Shown here: one piece after another, positions 23,420-31,877 of the stretch | Layout: each line of letters starts with the position of its first letter | Numbering within the stretch: position 1 is the first letter of the stretch | Assembly: GCA_964639245.1 (NCBI GenBank) | Contig: CAZXCU010000032.1 | Coordinates: 1 to 34,815 of the forward strand | Length of the DNA: 34,815 nucleotides | Reading direction: 5' to 3' | DNA from: SB15 sp964639245 | GTDB lineage: Bacteria; Chloroflexota; Anaerolineae; Aggregatilineales; J027 | Translations under genes and position numbers: made by a program | The notes under the pieces: generated by a model | Databases searched by the model: none | Seen by the model: only the letters and a program-made list of their open reading frames with translations | Told to the model about the DNA's origin: nothing

Positions 23420-24087
23420 TACCGCGCTTCTTCAACCGCTTGAAACATAGCCTCTTTGACCGCTTCAATCGAACGGCTGGCGTTAATGGCTTTCACCATG
23501 CCTTTGTTCTTAAAGTAGTCAATCAGCGGTACCGTTTGTTCAAAATACAGATTAATGCGCTTTTCAACCGCTTCCCGTTCATCGTCAGGCCGCTGTTCAA
23601 CCGGTTGACCGTCCACATCATCCAGCCAGACCCCTGCTTTTTTGTTCTGGGGTTGGTTAAAGTAGATGTTATACACCCGTTCTTTGTCTTGCGAATAGCG
23701 ACGACCTTCTGCCCGCATAATCGCAATTTCGCGGTCAAGTTCTAACACGGCGACCACGTTGATTTTTTCACCACGCGCAGCCAAGTAGCTTTCCAGCCAC
23801 GCGGCCTGACTCACGTTGCGTGGGTAGCCATCGAAAATAACCCCGTTTCGGGCATCCTCTTGCTGCAAGCGGTCTTCGACAATCCGATTTGTTACTTCGT
23901 CAGAAACAAGGTTGCCCGCTTTCATAATGGCCTGCACTTCGCGGGCGAGTGGGGTATCGAGCGTTTTCATGGCACGGAACAAATCGCCCGTCGAAACATG
24001 GGGAATCCCATATTTTTCAACCAGAAATTTGGCCTGTGTGCCTTTACCTGCCCCCTGTACCCCAACCAGAACAATATACAGCCCCAT
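23419..24087 (-). CDS. adk: adenylate kinase
   Basis: 222 residues. It interconverts AMP, ADP and ATP. The P-loop is GVQGAGKGTQ, with Val-Gln where most family members have Pro-Pro. HVSTGDLFR, LVSDEVTNRIVEDRL and GVIFDGYPRN form the AMP-binding region. The lid (about 127-165, GRRYSQDKERVYN) has no zinc cysteines, so it is the non-metal type. The secY-adk-map order is standard. Confidence 0.97.
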   Translation of the reverse strand: MGLYIVLVGVQGAGKGTQAKFLVEKYGIPHVSTGDLFRAMKTLDTPLAREVQAIMKAGNLVSDEVTNRIVEDRLQQEDARNGVIFDGYPRNVSQAAWLESYLAARGEKINVVAVLELDREIAIMRAEGRRYSQDKERVYNIYFNQPQNKKAGVWLDDVDGQPVEQRPDDEREAVEKRINLYFEQTVPLIDYFKNKGMVKAINASRSIEAVKEAMFQAVEEAR

Positions 24088-24102
24088 GCCAATCCGTCCT
24101 TG

Positions 24103-25428
24103 TTAGCGCAGGAAACTGCCGTAATTACGCATGAGCAGTTGGGCTTCAAGCTGGCGCATCGTGTCAATCACCACCCCAACCACAATGATTAACCCGGACG
24201 GGCCGATCACGTTGGCAGGATTGGCGGCAAAGTTCGTTGCGGCGGCTGACCCGTATACCACGTCAATGATGATTTGCATGAGCGCTGGCAGAATTGCCAC
24301 CATCCCCAAGAACAGCGCCCCTACCAAGGTAATGCGCCGCACAATCGTTTGGATGTAATCTTGGGTGCGCCGTCCGGGACGGATGCCGGGAATGAACCCG
24401 CCGTTCTTTTGCAGATTTTCGGCTAGGTTCTGGTTTTGCATCATCACGTCGGTGTAGAAATAGGTAAAGCCCACCACCAACAGGAAATAGCTTGTCCAGT
24501 ACCAGAATCCGGTGGGGCTGCTCAGGTTATCCACAATCCAGTTGGTAATCGTGCCGTCTGGCAAGAATTGAGCGATAATCCCCGGAAAAGTGATGATGGA
24601 CTGCGCGAAAATCAGCGGAATCATCCCCGCTTGGTTCACCCGCAAGGGGATATGATTGCTCCCGCCGCCGTATACTTTCCGTCCCCGTACCCGTTTGCCG
24701 TACTGCACCGGAATACGCCGTACACCTTCGTTAATGTAGACAATCACGATAACGGTGATGAGCGTCAGCAAACTAAAGGATACAAGGTTAAAGATAAAGC
24801 GGGTTTCCAGCAGCGTTGCCAGCGAAGAAGGCGCACGCGCCACAATCCCAGCAAAAATGATAATGGAAATCCCGTTACCAATCCCTTGTTCGGTAATCAG
24901 TTCACCGAGCCAAATCGCAAACATCGTACCGGCGGTCATGGTGAAAATCACCGAGAAAGTCACGAGCAAATCGGAGCCTTCCCCAAACCCGAAGCCGGGA
25001 ATTAAGTCTCCCCCGCTAATTTGAGATTGGAACAGGTTAATTTGCCCCACCGCCTGTAACATTGCCATCGGAATAGCCAGATAGTAGGTGTACTGGTTGA
25101 TTTTGTCCTGCCCGCCCGGTTCACGCGCAATTGCTTCTAAACGCGGGATGATGGGAACAAGCAGTTGCAAAATAATGGAGGCCGTAATATACGGATACAC
25201 CCCGTTGGCAATAACACTAAAGTTAGAAACCGCGCCACCGGAAAGAAGATTGAGGACGCTCAACAAGCCGCCCTCATCATTTTCAAACAGGTCGCGGATA
25301 AGGTCACGGTCAACACCCGGTACGGAAACGTGTGCCGCAAACTGGTAAATCACCAGAATAAAAATGGTGAACAGGATTTTACGGCGTAAATCGGGCAACC
25401 GCAGGGCGTTTTGTGCCGCTTCAATCAT
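24103..25428 (-). CDS. secY: protein translocase channel subunit SecY
   Basis: 441 residues with about ten membrane helices, the central pore of the Sec translocon. Recognisable blocks are VPGVDRDLIRDLF near the plug, LGELITEQGIGNGISIIIFAGIVA, the cytoplasmic loop VQYGKRVRGRKVYGGGSNHIPLRVNQAGMIP (key residues Leu-Arg-Val-Asn), and the loop PGIRPGRRTQDYI. It follows rplO by 14 bp. Confidence 0.98.
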   Translation of the reverse strand: MIEAAQNALRLPDLRRKILFTIFILVIYQFAAHVSVPGVDRDLIRDLFENDEGGLLSVLNLLSGGAVSNFSVIANGVYPYITASIILQLLVPIIPRLEAIAREPGGQDKINQYTYYLAIPMAMLQAVGQINLFQSQISGGDLIPGFGFGEGSDLLVTFSVIFTMTAGTMFAIWLGELITEQGIGNGISIIIFAGIVARAPSSLATLLETRFIFNLVSFSLLTLITVIVIVYINEGVRRIPVQYGKRVRGRKVYGGGSNHIPLRVNQAGMIPLIFAQSIITFPGIIAQFLPDGTITNWIVDNLSSPTGFWYWTSYFLLVVGFTYFYTDVMMQNQNLAENLQKNGGFIPGIRPGRRTQDYIQTIVRRITLVGALFLGMVAILPALMQIIIDVVYGSAAATNFAANPANVIGPSGLIIVVGVVIDTMRQLEAQLLMRNYGSFLR

Positions 25429-25442
25429 GACCTGTCTCCCTT

Positions 25443-25976
25443 TTACTTATTTTCGGCCTGTGCGCGAAGGGCTTCAATCACCTCTTTGCGCGGACGTTTG
25501 ACTGTGGCTTTTGCCCCTGTCAGCAAGTATTCCAATTTCGACACGCTGCCACCCGCTTTTTCGATTTTTTCCTGTGCGCCTTTGGTAATGCGGTGGGCGG
25601 CAATCGTGAATTTGGCGGTGACTTCACCCCGCCCTAAAAGCACAATCGGCGCGTGGGCATCCCGAATCAGCCCGTTGGCTTCTAAATCGGCGGGGGTGAT
25701 GTTGCCACCTTCGGGGAAGCGTTCTTGGAGTTTGTCCAAGTTGACTTCCTGATGTTCAATCCGAAAGATGTTGTTAAACCCACGTTTGAACGGCAGACGG
25801 CGGACGAGGGGCAGCTGACCCCCTTCAAAATATTGGCCTTTGACACCGCCACTGCGTGCGCCTTGCCCTTTTGTTCCACGTCCGGCGGTTTTACCTTGCC
25901 CCGCACCCGGCCCACGCCCGACGCGCTGTTTGCGTTTGCGCGACCCTTTGTCGGGACGCAAATCACTGATTTTCAT
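25443..25976 (-). CDS. rplO: ribosomal protein uL15
   Basis: 177 residues. The glycine/arginine-rich start (RVGRGPGAGQGKTAGRGTKGQGAR) threads through 23S rRNA; FEGGQLPLVRRLPFKRGF and the C-terminal globular part follow. It is longer than the usual 145-150 residues, because of a C-terminal extension (KRPRKEVIEALRAQAENK). It starts 2 bp after rpmD. Confidence 0.97.
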   Translation of the reverse strand: MKISDLRPDKGSRKRKQRVGRGPGAGQGKTAGRGTKGQGARSGGVKGQYFEGGQLPLVRRLPFKRGFNNIFRIEHQEVNLDKLQERFPEGGNITPADLEANGLIRDAHAPIVLLGRGEVTAKFTIAAHRITKGAQEKIEKAGGSVSKLEYLLTGAKATVKRPRKEVIEALRAQAENK

Positions 25977-25978
25977 GG

Positions 25979-26176
25979 TTATTCTTCCACCTCTTCAACA
26001 GTCAGCAGATGCTTCACCTGATGAATCATACCGCGTATAGCCGGGGTGTCCACATGCTCCACTGTCTGGCGAATCTTATGCAATCCGAGTGCTTTGACTG
26101 TGACCCGATGCGGGCGTAATGAACCGATCATACTCTTGGAGAGCGTGATGCGGAGCTTTTTCTGCTTATCAGCCAT
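25979..26176 (-). CDS. rpmD: ribosomal protein uL30
   Basis: 65 residues, with the family core LRITLSKSMIGSLRPHRVTVKALGL and HVDTPAIRGMIHQVKHLL. I chose the ATG at 26176, with GGAG upstream and an 8-bp overlap with the end of rpsE; a longer reading from further upstream would add residues foreign to the family. Confidence 0.95.
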   Translation of the reverse strand: MADKQKKLRITLSKSMIGSLRPHRVTVKALGLHKIRQTVEHVDTPAIRGMIHQVKHLLTVEEVEE

Positions 26177-26708
26177 TGTCGCGTCTCCGTTCCCAGAAGG
26201 GGCGGACATCATTCACATCTTTGCCGCGCATGGTTGCCAGTGTTTGGGCATCCTGCAATTGTTGAAGCGCATCAAAGGTGGCGAAGGCAATATTCAAAAT
26301 ATTGTTGCTGCCCTTGCTTTTGCTCAACACATCGCGCACACCTGCCGCTTCTAATACGGCACGCACCGCCCCCCCGGCAATCACGCCGGTGCCGGGGGCG
26401 GCTGGTTTCAAAAACACCCGCGCCCCGCCGCAACGCCCTTCGACCTCGTGCGGGATAGTCGTGCCTGCCAGAGGCACACGCATCATCTGTTTGCGGCCTT
26501 TTTCGTTGCCTTTGCGAATGCTGTCCGGCACCCCCCGCGATTTGCCGACCCCAACACCCACACGTCCATGATTGTCGCCAACAACAACGGTGGTACGGAA
26601 AGCAAAACGCCGACCACCCTTGACGACTTTTGCGACGCGGGTGATGTCTATGACACGTTCGTCCAGTTCTTCACGTTCCTCGCGGCGACGTGCTTCTCTT
26701 CTACCCAT
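26169..26708 (-). CDS. rpsE: ribosomal protein uS5
   Basis: 179 residues. The double-stranded RNA-binding part has RVAKVVKGGRRFAFRTTVVVGDNHGRVGVGVGKS, recognised by Lys-Gly-Gly-Arg and Gly-Val-Gly, and IPHEVEGRCGGARVFLKPA with GTGVIAGGAVRAVLEAAGV. It sits at the mRNA entry site and helps decoding accuracy. Confidence 0.98.
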   Translation of the reverse strand: MGRREARRREEREELDERVIDITRVAKVVKGGRRFAFRTTVVVGDNHGRVGVGVGKSRGVPDSIRKGNEKGRKQMMRVPLAGTTIPHEVEGRCGGARVFLKPAAPGTGVIAGGAVRAVLEAAGVRDVLSKSKGSNNILNIAFATFDALQQLQDAQTLATMRGKDVNDVRPFWERRRDNG

Positions 26709-26725
26709 GTTTCCATGCTCTCCGA

Positions 26726-27091
26726 CTAAAATTCTAAGCCTGCTTCACGCGCCGCGTCTGCCAATTCCTTGACACGCCCGTGATATTGGTAGCCGCCCCG
26801 GTCAAACACCACTGCGGTAATGCCCGCTTCTTTGGCCCGCTGGGCGACGGTTTGACCCACAATTTTGGCAGCTTCACGTTTGGTTTTGCCATCAATCAAC
26901 TTAGCCACTTCGGGGTCAATCGTTGAGGCCGACACCAGCGTATGGCCTTGAGCATCATCAATGACCTGCGCGTAAATATTCACGAGGCTGCGGTAAACAT
27001 TCAGGCGTGGACGTTCGGGAGTGCCATGTACCTTGACACGCACACGACGATGCCGCCGTTTACGCTGCTCTTCTCTGCTTGTTTTGCTCAT
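26726..27091 (-). CDS. rplR: ribosomal protein uL18
   Basis: 121 residues with RRHRRVRVKVHGTPERPRLNVYRSLVNIYAQVIDD, recognised by Gly-Thr-Pro-Glu-Arg-Pro-Arg, and the end VVFDRGGYQYHGRVKELADAAREAGLEF. It binds 5S rRNA in the central protuberance. The gap to rplF is 2 bp. Confidence 0.98.
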   Translation of the reverse strand: MSKTSREEQRKRRHRRVRVKVHGTPERPRLNVYRSLVNIYAQVIDDAQGHTLVSASTIDPEVAKLIDGKTKREAAKIVGQTVAQRAKEAGITAVVFDRGGYQYHGRVKELADAAREAGLEF

Positions 27092-27093
27092 CG

Positions 27094-27642
27094 TTACGCC
27101 TTACCTGTCTTCCCGGCTTTGCGAATAATCCGTTCACCACGATAGCGAATCCCTTTGCCTTTGTAAGGTTCCGGGGGACGCTGGCGGCGGATAAAAGCGG
27201 CCATTTCACCAACGGCTTGTTTATCAATCCCTTTGATGATGATGACACGCCCACGCGAGTCCGATGGGACTTCAAAACTCATATCAGCTTCAGGTTCAAC
27301 CCGAATATCATGCGAATAGCCCAGGTTCAGGACAAGCGTTTTACCCGCAAGTTCACCCTTGTACCCGACCCCTTCAATATCGAGGATAATTTCAAAACCT
27401 TTTGAAACACCTTCGACCATATTATTAATGAGCGCCCGCGTCAGCCCATGCAGCGCCCGATGACGCTGCACGTCGCTGGGACGGCTCACTGTGAGGACAT
27501 TGCCTTCCTGCTGGATGGTCATATCGGCATCGAACGAACTCGTCAGCTCGCCCTTGGGGCCTTTGACCTTGACGGTTTGACCTTCAATTGTGGCCGTCAC
27601 ACCTGCCGGAAGGGTTATCGGTTTTTTACCAACACGAGACAT
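27094..27642 (-). CDS. rplF: ribosomal protein uL6
   Basis: 182 residues, starting MSRVGKKPITLPAGV and ending in the RNA-binding RRQRPPEPYKGKGIRYRGE block, both hallmarks of L6. It lies by the factor-binding base of the large subunit. A 94-bp gap separates it from rpsH. Confidence 0.98.
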   Translation of the reverse strand: MSRVGKKPITLPAGVTATIEGQTVKVKGPKGELTSSFDADMTIQQEGNVLTVSRPSDVQRHRALHGLTRALINNMVEGVSKGFEIILDIEGVGYKGELAGKTLVLNLGYSHDIRVEPEADMSFEVPSDSRGRVIIIKGIDKQAVGEMAAFIRRQRPPEPYKGKGIRYRGERIIRKAGKTGKA

Positions 27643-27676
27643 GTGATCTCATCCCTTTTCCAGCCGCACCTTTGTG

Positions 27677-27704
27677 CCTTATCCACCTCATGATTTTGAT
27701 AAGG
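27677..27704 (-). promoter_or_regulatory. stem-loop in the rpsH-rplF gap
   Basis: CCTTATC (27677-27683) and GATAAGG (27698-27704) pair perfectly around a 14-base loop in the 94-bp gap, one of the larger gaps inside the cluster. It has no T-run. It might be an mRNA processing or regulatory hairpin, or carry no function. Confidence 0.25.
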
Positions 27705-27736
27705 GGCAGAAGTACCCAAAGATGCAGCGAGTTCGC

Positions 27737-28138
27737 CTAGTAGATATAACACAGCACTTCGCCGCCAGTACCGCGACGACGGGCTTCTTGTCCAGTCATA
27801 ACTCCCATATTGGTCGTCAGGATGGCAATACCCATCCCACTCAACACCCACGGGATTTCCTTTTTCCCGACGTACACGCGGCGACCCGGTTTGCTGACTC
27901 GATCTAAGCCAGTGATGACCGCCCGACGTTCACGACGAGGCCCATAATATTTGAGCTGGATGACGATTTCAGCCGGAAAATTATCGTTCACCGTATAATC
28001 TTCGATGTACCCTTCTTGTTTGAGGATACGCGCAATTTCCACTTTCAGGGTCGACTTTGGGATAGAGACTTCGGCTTTCCCGCGCATGAGGGCGTTCCGC
28101 ATCCGCGTCAGCATATCTGCAATAGGATCATTAACCAT
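27737..28138 (-). CDS. rpsH: ribosomal protein uS8
   Basis: 133 residues beginning MVNDPIADMLTRMRNALMRGK and ending GGEVLCYIY, with RRVYVGKKEIPWVLSGMGIAILTT in the C-terminal half. It is a primary 16S rRNA binder. In E. coli it also represses the spc operon; no comparable mRNA site could be recognised here. Confidence 0.98.
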   Translation of the reverse strand: MVNDPIADMLTRMRNALMRGKAEVSIPKSTLKVEIARILKQEGYIEDYTVNDNFPAEIVIQLKYYGPRRERRAVITGLDRVSKPGRRVYVGKKEIPWVLSGMGIAILTTNMGVMTGQEARRRGTGGEVLCYIY

Positions 28139-28150
28139 GTGTGACTATCC

Positions 28151-28357
28151 TTACCAACTCGATTTCACTACACCCGGAATCTTGCCTTCGAGCGCAAGTT
28201 CACGGAAGTGAATACGGCACAAGCCGAACCGACGAATATACCCGCGGGGACGACCACAGGCTTTTCCGGTGTTCGGGTCAATATACTGGCAGCGATTCCG
28301 CACCCGAACCTTATATTTACGCTTTTTCTCGCGTTCAACCATGCTGGTTTTTGCCAT
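28151..28357 (-). CDS. rpsN: ribosomal protein uS14, zinc type with altered ligands
   Basis: 68 residues. MAKTSMVEREKKRKYKVRVRNRC and GRPRGYIRRFGLCRI-FRELALEGKIPGVVKSSW identify the short type Z form. Type Z proteins normally have Cys-x2-Cys-x12-Cys-x2-Cys. Here it is Cys23-x10-Cys34-x12-Cys47-x2-His50: eight extra residues (QYIDPNTG region) sit between the first two ligands, and the last Cys is His. The site could still hold zinc as a CCCH set. The nucleotide sequence supports the reading with no frame break, and the gene is in its normal place between rplE and rpsH. Confidence 0.95.
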   Translation of the reverse strand: MAKTSMVEREKKRKYKVRVRNRCQYIDPNTGKACGRPRGYIRRFGLCRIHFRELALEGKIPGVVKSSW

Positions 28358-28359
28358 CG

Positions 28360-28905
28360 TTATTTCTCCCTGAACGGAAATTTCAGCAGGCGGAGCAGGC
28401 GCAGGGTTTCTTCGTCGGTATGAGCCGTCGTGACCACCGAAATTTCCATCCCACGCACTTTGTCAATTTTGTCGTACTGAATTTCCGGGAAAATCAGTTG
28501 TTCGCGCAGCCCCAGAGTATAGTTGCCGCGCCCATCGAACCCACGCGGCACAATCCCCTGAAAGTCACGGGTACGCGGCAGCGCAACGTTAATCAGGCGG
28601 TCTAACAGCGACCACATCCGTTCTCCCCGCAATGTGACCTTGACCCCAATCGCGCGGCCTTCGCGCAGTTTGAAGTTCGCCACGCTCTTACGCGCTTTGG
28701 TCACAACAGGTTTTTGCCCGGTAATCAGTGTCATATCGGCAACCGCGCCGTCCAGCGATTTGGGGTTGTCAATGGCTTCCCCCACACCGATGTTGAGACT
28801 GACTTTGACGATTCGCGGCACTTGCATGATGTTTTCATACTGAAATTCTTTCATCAGCGCCGGAACAACTTCGCTTTTGTAAAATTCTTGCAAGCGATGT
28901 GCCAT
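28360..28905 (-). CDS. rplE: ribosomal protein uL5
   Basis: 181 residues with NIMQVPRIVKVSLNIGVGEA, TGQKPVVTKARKSVANFKLREG and the IVPRGFDGRGNYTLGLREQLIFPEI block. It binds 5S rRNA and touches the P-site tRNA and uS13. It precedes rpsN by 2 bp. Confidence 0.98.
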   Translation of the reverse strand: MAHRLQEFYKSEVVPALMKEFQYENIMQVPRIVKVSLNIGVGEAIDNPKSLDGAVADMTLITGQKPVVTKARKSVANFKLREGRAIGVKVTLRGERMWSLLDRLINVALPRTRDFQGIVPRGFDGRGNYTLGLREQLIFPEIQYDKIDKVRGMEISVVTTAHTDEETLRLLRLLKFPFREK

Positions 28906-28918
28906 GTTTTACTCTCTC

Positions 28919-29233
28919 TTAGCCAATATCCTGTTTGCATTTTTTGCAAACACGGACTTTACGGCCTTCCTCATTCATGCGGAAGCCCACGCGGGTACGC
29001 TGGCTGCAATTCGGGCAAACCAGCATCACATTGGAAGCATGAATGGGCGCTTCAAATTCGATAATGCCAGCTTGACGAACGTTCGGCTGCGGGCGCTGGT
29101 GCTTTTTGGCGATGTTGACACGTTCCACGACCAGACGGGTCGTTTTGTTGTCCACCCGCAGCACCTCGCCGCGTTCCCCTTTGTCCTTGCCGGCGATAAC
29201 CTCAACGGTATCCCCAGTTCTAATGCGTTGCAT
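28919..29233 (-). CDS. rplX: ribosomal protein uL24
   Basis: 104 residues with the KOW motif RTGDTVEVIAGKDKGERGEVLRV at the N-terminus, then EFEAPIHASNVMLVCPNC. The CPNC and CKKC pairs in the C-terminal part suggest a bound zinc, a common variation in this family. It starts large-subunit assembly. Confidence 0.97.
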   Translation of the reverse strand: MQRIRTGDTVEVIAGKDKGERGEVLRVDNKTTRLVVERVNIAKKHQRPQPNVRQAGIIEFEAPIHASNVMLVCPNCSQRTRVGFRMNEEGRKVRVCKKCKQDIG

Positions 29234-29249
29234 CGTTCAATTACCCTTC

Positions 29250-29621
29250 TTACAGCGTTTCCGGTGCAAGCGAAACGATTTTCATGAAGCCTTTTTCACG
29301 CAGTTCACGCGCCACCGGGCCAAAAATGCGTGTCCCTACCGGGTCGGTGCTGTCGGGCTTCAAAATGACCGCTGCATTGTCATCAAATTTGATGTACGAA
29401 CCATCGGGACGGCGATATTCTTTGGCGGTACGAACCACCACCGCACGCACCACTTCACTTTTCTTTATCTGACCATCCGGGCGGGCCGATTTGACAGTGG
29501 CGACCACAATATCGCCGATAAACCCGTAGCGTGAGCCGGAGCTTTTTAACACGCGGATGACCAGCAGTTCACGCGCTCCTGTATTGTCGGCAACTACCAG
29601 CCGTGATTCATTCTGGATCAT
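29250..29621 (-). CDS. rplN: ribosomal protein uL14
   Basis: 123 residues, MIQNESRLVVADNTGARELLVIRVL at the start, then GDIVVATVKSA and IFGPVARELREKGFMKIVSLAPETL at the end. It forms a bridge to the small subunit. Its ATG shares one base with the rpsQ stop codon. Confidence 0.98.
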   Translation of the reverse strand: MIQNESRLVVADNTGARELLVIRVLKSSGSRYGFIGDIVVATVKSARPDGQIKKSEVVRAVVVRTAKEYRRPDGSYIKFDDNAAVILKPDSTDPVGTRIFGPVARELREKGFMKIVSLAPETL

Positions 29622-29890
29622 TAGCCCACTTCCTCAACGACTTGTTCACGGGTGACGATGGTTTCCACCGCCCAGCGTTTGTTTTTGCTGAGGGGGCGGC
29701 TTTCGACAATCCGTACAACATCACCGATTTTGCACTCATTGGTTTCGTCATGCGCCATGTATTTGGTCGTCACGCGCACGACCTTCTTATAGATGGGATG
29801 GCGTTTGTTGCCTTCCACCACCACCACCACGGTCTTATCCATTTTGTCGCTGACCACACGCCCTTGAAGGCGACGGCGTTTGTTAGCCAT
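29621..29890 (-). CDS. rpsQ: ribosomal protein uS17
   Basis: 89 residues with LQGRVVSDKMDKTVVVVVE, AHDETNECKIGDVVRIVESRPLSKNKRWAV typical of S17 (OB-fold 16S rRNA binder). The start overlaps the rpmC end by 8 bp and the stop overlaps the rplN start by one base. Confidence 0.98.
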   Translation of the reverse strand: MANKRRRLQGRVVSDKMDKTVVVVVEGNKRHPIYKKVVRVTTKYMAHDETNECKIGDVVRIVESRPLSKNKRWAVETIVTREQVVEEVG

Positions 29891-30107
29891 GCTGCTCCTC
29901 CTTCACTGCTTGCGCTGCCAACTGGCGTTCGCGCAGCACAGTTTTAATCCGTGCGACATCGTGACGCACATAGCCCATGCGAGCGGTGTTTTCGAGCTGC
30001 CCGATGGATTTCTGGAAACGCAGCTTAAAGAGTTCTTCTTTGGCTTCGTCCAGCTTATCGCGCAGTTCGCTGTCGCTCATCGCCCGCAGTTCTGCTGCAC
30101 TGCTCAT
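29883..30107 (-). CDS. rpmC: ribosomal protein uL29
   Basis: 74 residues with the two-helix pattern ELRAMSDSELRDKLDEAKEELFKLRFQKSIGQLENTARM, recognised by LFKLRFQ and Gln-Leu-Glu-Asn. It sits at the peptide exit, where trigger factor and SRP dock. The ATG overlaps the rplP stop as ATGA. Confidence 0.97.
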   Translation of the reverse strand: MSSAAELRAMSDSELRDKLDEAKEELFKLRFQKSIGQLENTARMGYVRHDVARIKTVLRERQLAAQAVKEEQHG

Positions 30108-30544
30108 AGTTGTACAACCTCCTCACCTGTAATGGGGTCTGTCCGTTTTACAAAGCGAGTCTTGATGGGCAGTTTGAAGGCCGCTAACCGCATGGCTTCA
30201 CGCGCATCGGATTCTGGCACGCCTTTAATTTCAAACAGAATGCGCCCGGGTTTGACCACCGCGACCCATTTTTCCACCGAGCCTTTGCCTTTCCCCATCC
30301 GGGTTTCGGCAGGTTTGGCGGTCACGGGTTTGTCCGGGAAAATCCGAATCCACACTTTCCCGGTACGGCGCACATACCGTACCACCGAACGACGGCAGGC
30401 TTCAATCTGGCGGCTGTCAATCCACGCAGGTTCGAGCGCTTGCAGGCCATAATCCCCAAAAGAGACGGTGTTCCCGCGCTGCGCCATCCCGCGCATACGA
30501 CCACGCATTTGCTTGCGGTATTTCACACGCTTTGGCATTAACAT
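30104..30544 (-). CDS. rplP: ribosomal protein uL16
   Basis: 146 residues with MPKRVKYRKQMRGRMRGMAQRGNTVSFGDYGLQALEP at the start, recognised by Lys-Arg-Val-Lys-Tyr-Arg, and GKGKGSVEKWVAVVKPGRILFEI. It helps place tRNA at the A site. AGGAG lies 10 bp before the first ATG; a second ATG two codons on is also possible. Confidence 0.98.
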   Translation of the reverse strand: MLMPKRVKYRKQMRGRMRGMAQRGNTVSFGDYGLQALEPAWIDSRQIEACRRSVVRYVRRTGKVWIRIFPDKPVTAKPAETRMGKGKGSVEKWVAVVKPGRILFEIKGVPESDAREAMRLAAFKLPIKTRFVKRTDPITGEEVVQL

Positions 30545-30557
30545 GGTTTCACTACTC

Positions 30558-31229
30558 CTACTGACTCACGTAAACGTCAGTCGGTTCAGGCCGTTCCATC
30601 TCGGTTAAGATGTCGCCCTTGTAAATCCACACTTTAATCCCGATCACACCATAGCCGGTATAGCCTTCGGCTGTGGCAAAATCAATATTGGAGCGCAGGG
30701 TATTACGCGGGACTTGCCCTTCCATCTGATATTCCGTGCGGGACATTTCCGACCCGCCCAAACGACCCGCCACCATGATTTTGACACCGAGCGCCCCCTG
30801 ACGGAGAGCCTGCCCGATGGCACGTTTCATAGCGCGGCTGTGACCGATACGGCGTTCTAGCTGCTGGGCGATATTTTCTGCCACCAGCCGCGCATCGAGG
30901 TCGGGTTTTTCAATTTCCTCAACTTCGACTTTGACCTTTTTGCCCGTTTTGGTTTCTAAGGTCTGGCGCAGCTTCTTGACACTTTCGCCCTTCCGCCCGA
31001 TGACAATGCCGGGTTTGGCGGTAAAGACCGTCACTTGCAATTGATTCGGGTGACGTTCAATTTCCACCTTCGATACGCCTGCCGGTTTGAGTTCTTTTTC
31101 CACAAAACGGCGAATATCGAAATCTTCCAGCAGGAGTTCACGGTAGCGGCTGCCTTCGGCGTACCAGCGTGCATCCCAATCCCGGTTAATTTTGAGGCGG
31201 AAGCCTACCGGATGAATTTTACGCCCCAT
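30558..31229 (-). CDS. rpsC: ribosomal protein uS3
   Basis: 223 residues. MGRKIHPVGFRL starts the family; the KH domain has PGIVIGRKGESVKKLRQTLE (Gly-Arg-Lys-Gly), and LGVKIMVAGRLGGSEMSRTE follows. It is at the mRNA entry channel. I chose ATG 31229, with GAGGAGG upstream inside rplV, over an upstream in-frame start. It overlaps rplV by 11 bp. Confidence 0.97.
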   Translation of the reverse strand: MGRKIHPVGFRLKINRDWDARWYAEGSRYRELLLEDFDIRRFVEKELKPAGVSKVEIERHPNQLQVTVFTAKPGIVIGRKGESVKKLRQTLETKTGKKVKVEVEEIEKPDLDARLVAENIAQQLERRIGHSRAMKRAIGQALRQGALGVKIMVAGRLGGSEMSRTEYQMEGQVPRNTLRSNIDFATAEGYTGYGVIGIKVWIYKGDILTEMERPEPTDVYVSQ

Positions 31230-31581
31230 CTGCTTTTGCCTCCTCGATTTCACGTTCCCGCAAAATGACGGTCACATGCGACGAACGTTTGACACGCGGT
31301 TTGTACCGCCCCCGCGCCCCCGCTTTGACACGGCGTTGGGAAGGGCCTTCATCCGCAAAAATCTGCTGGATGTACAAATCCTGTCGGTTCAGTTCAAAAT
31401 TTTCTTCCGCGTTTGCCACGGCTGAATGCACCAGTTTGTACAGGAAGTTTGCGCCTTTGTGCGGCATAAACTTCAATGTGACCAGCGCCTGTTCAGCGTC
31501 CATCCCGCGCACTTGGTCGCACACAAGGCGCAACTTTTGGGCAGAGATGGGCAAATAGCGTGTTTTTGCACGAACATCCAT
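31219..31581 (-). CDS. rplV: ribosomal protein uL22
   Basis: 120 residues with LPISAQKLRLVCDQVRGMDAEQAL near the start and PSQRRVKAGARGRYKPRVKRSSHVTVIL, recognised by the Arg-Gly-Arg hairpin that lines the peptide tunnel. The Shine-Dalgarno of rpsC lies inside its last codons. Confidence 0.98.
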   Translation of the reverse strand: MDVRAKTRYLPISAQKLRLVCDQVRGMDAEQALVTLKFMPHKGANFLYKLVHSAVANAEENFELNRQDLYIQQIFADEGPSQRRVKAGARGRYKPRVKRSSHVTVILREREIEEAKADGA

Positions 31582-31586
31582 CGAAC

Positions 31587-31865
31587 TTATCTCCCTTTGG
31601 TCTTTTTCTCTTGAATATGACCCCGGAAGGTACGTGTGGGCGCGAATTCGCCCAGTTTATGCCCGACCATGTTTTCCGTAATATAAATCGGGACGTGCCG
31701 CCGTCCGTCATGCACCGCGATGGTGTGACCGACCATCTGAGGGAAGATGGTGCTGGCACGACTCCAAGTGCGGATGACTTTTTTCTCGCGGCGTTCGTTC
31801 ATCTGCTCAATTTTTTGGAGCAGACGCGGTTCTATAAATGGGCCTTTTTTCAAAGAACGTGACAT
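31587..31865 (-). CDS. rpsS: ribosomal protein uS19
   Basis: 92 residues beginning MSRSLKKGPFIEPRLLQKI, with WSRASTIFPQMVGHTIAVHDGRRHVPIYITENMVGHKLGEFAPTRTF, recognised by Val-Gly-His-Thr and GHKLGEFAPTR. It contacts the head of 16S rRNA. The gap to rplV is 5 bp. Confidence 0.98.
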   Translation of the reverse strand: MSRSLKKGPFIEPRLLQKIEQMNERREKKVIRTWSRASTIFPQMVGHTIAVHDGRRHVPIYITENMVGHKLGEFAPTRTFRGHIQEKKTKGR

Positions 31866-31877
31866 CGCTTAAATCCT

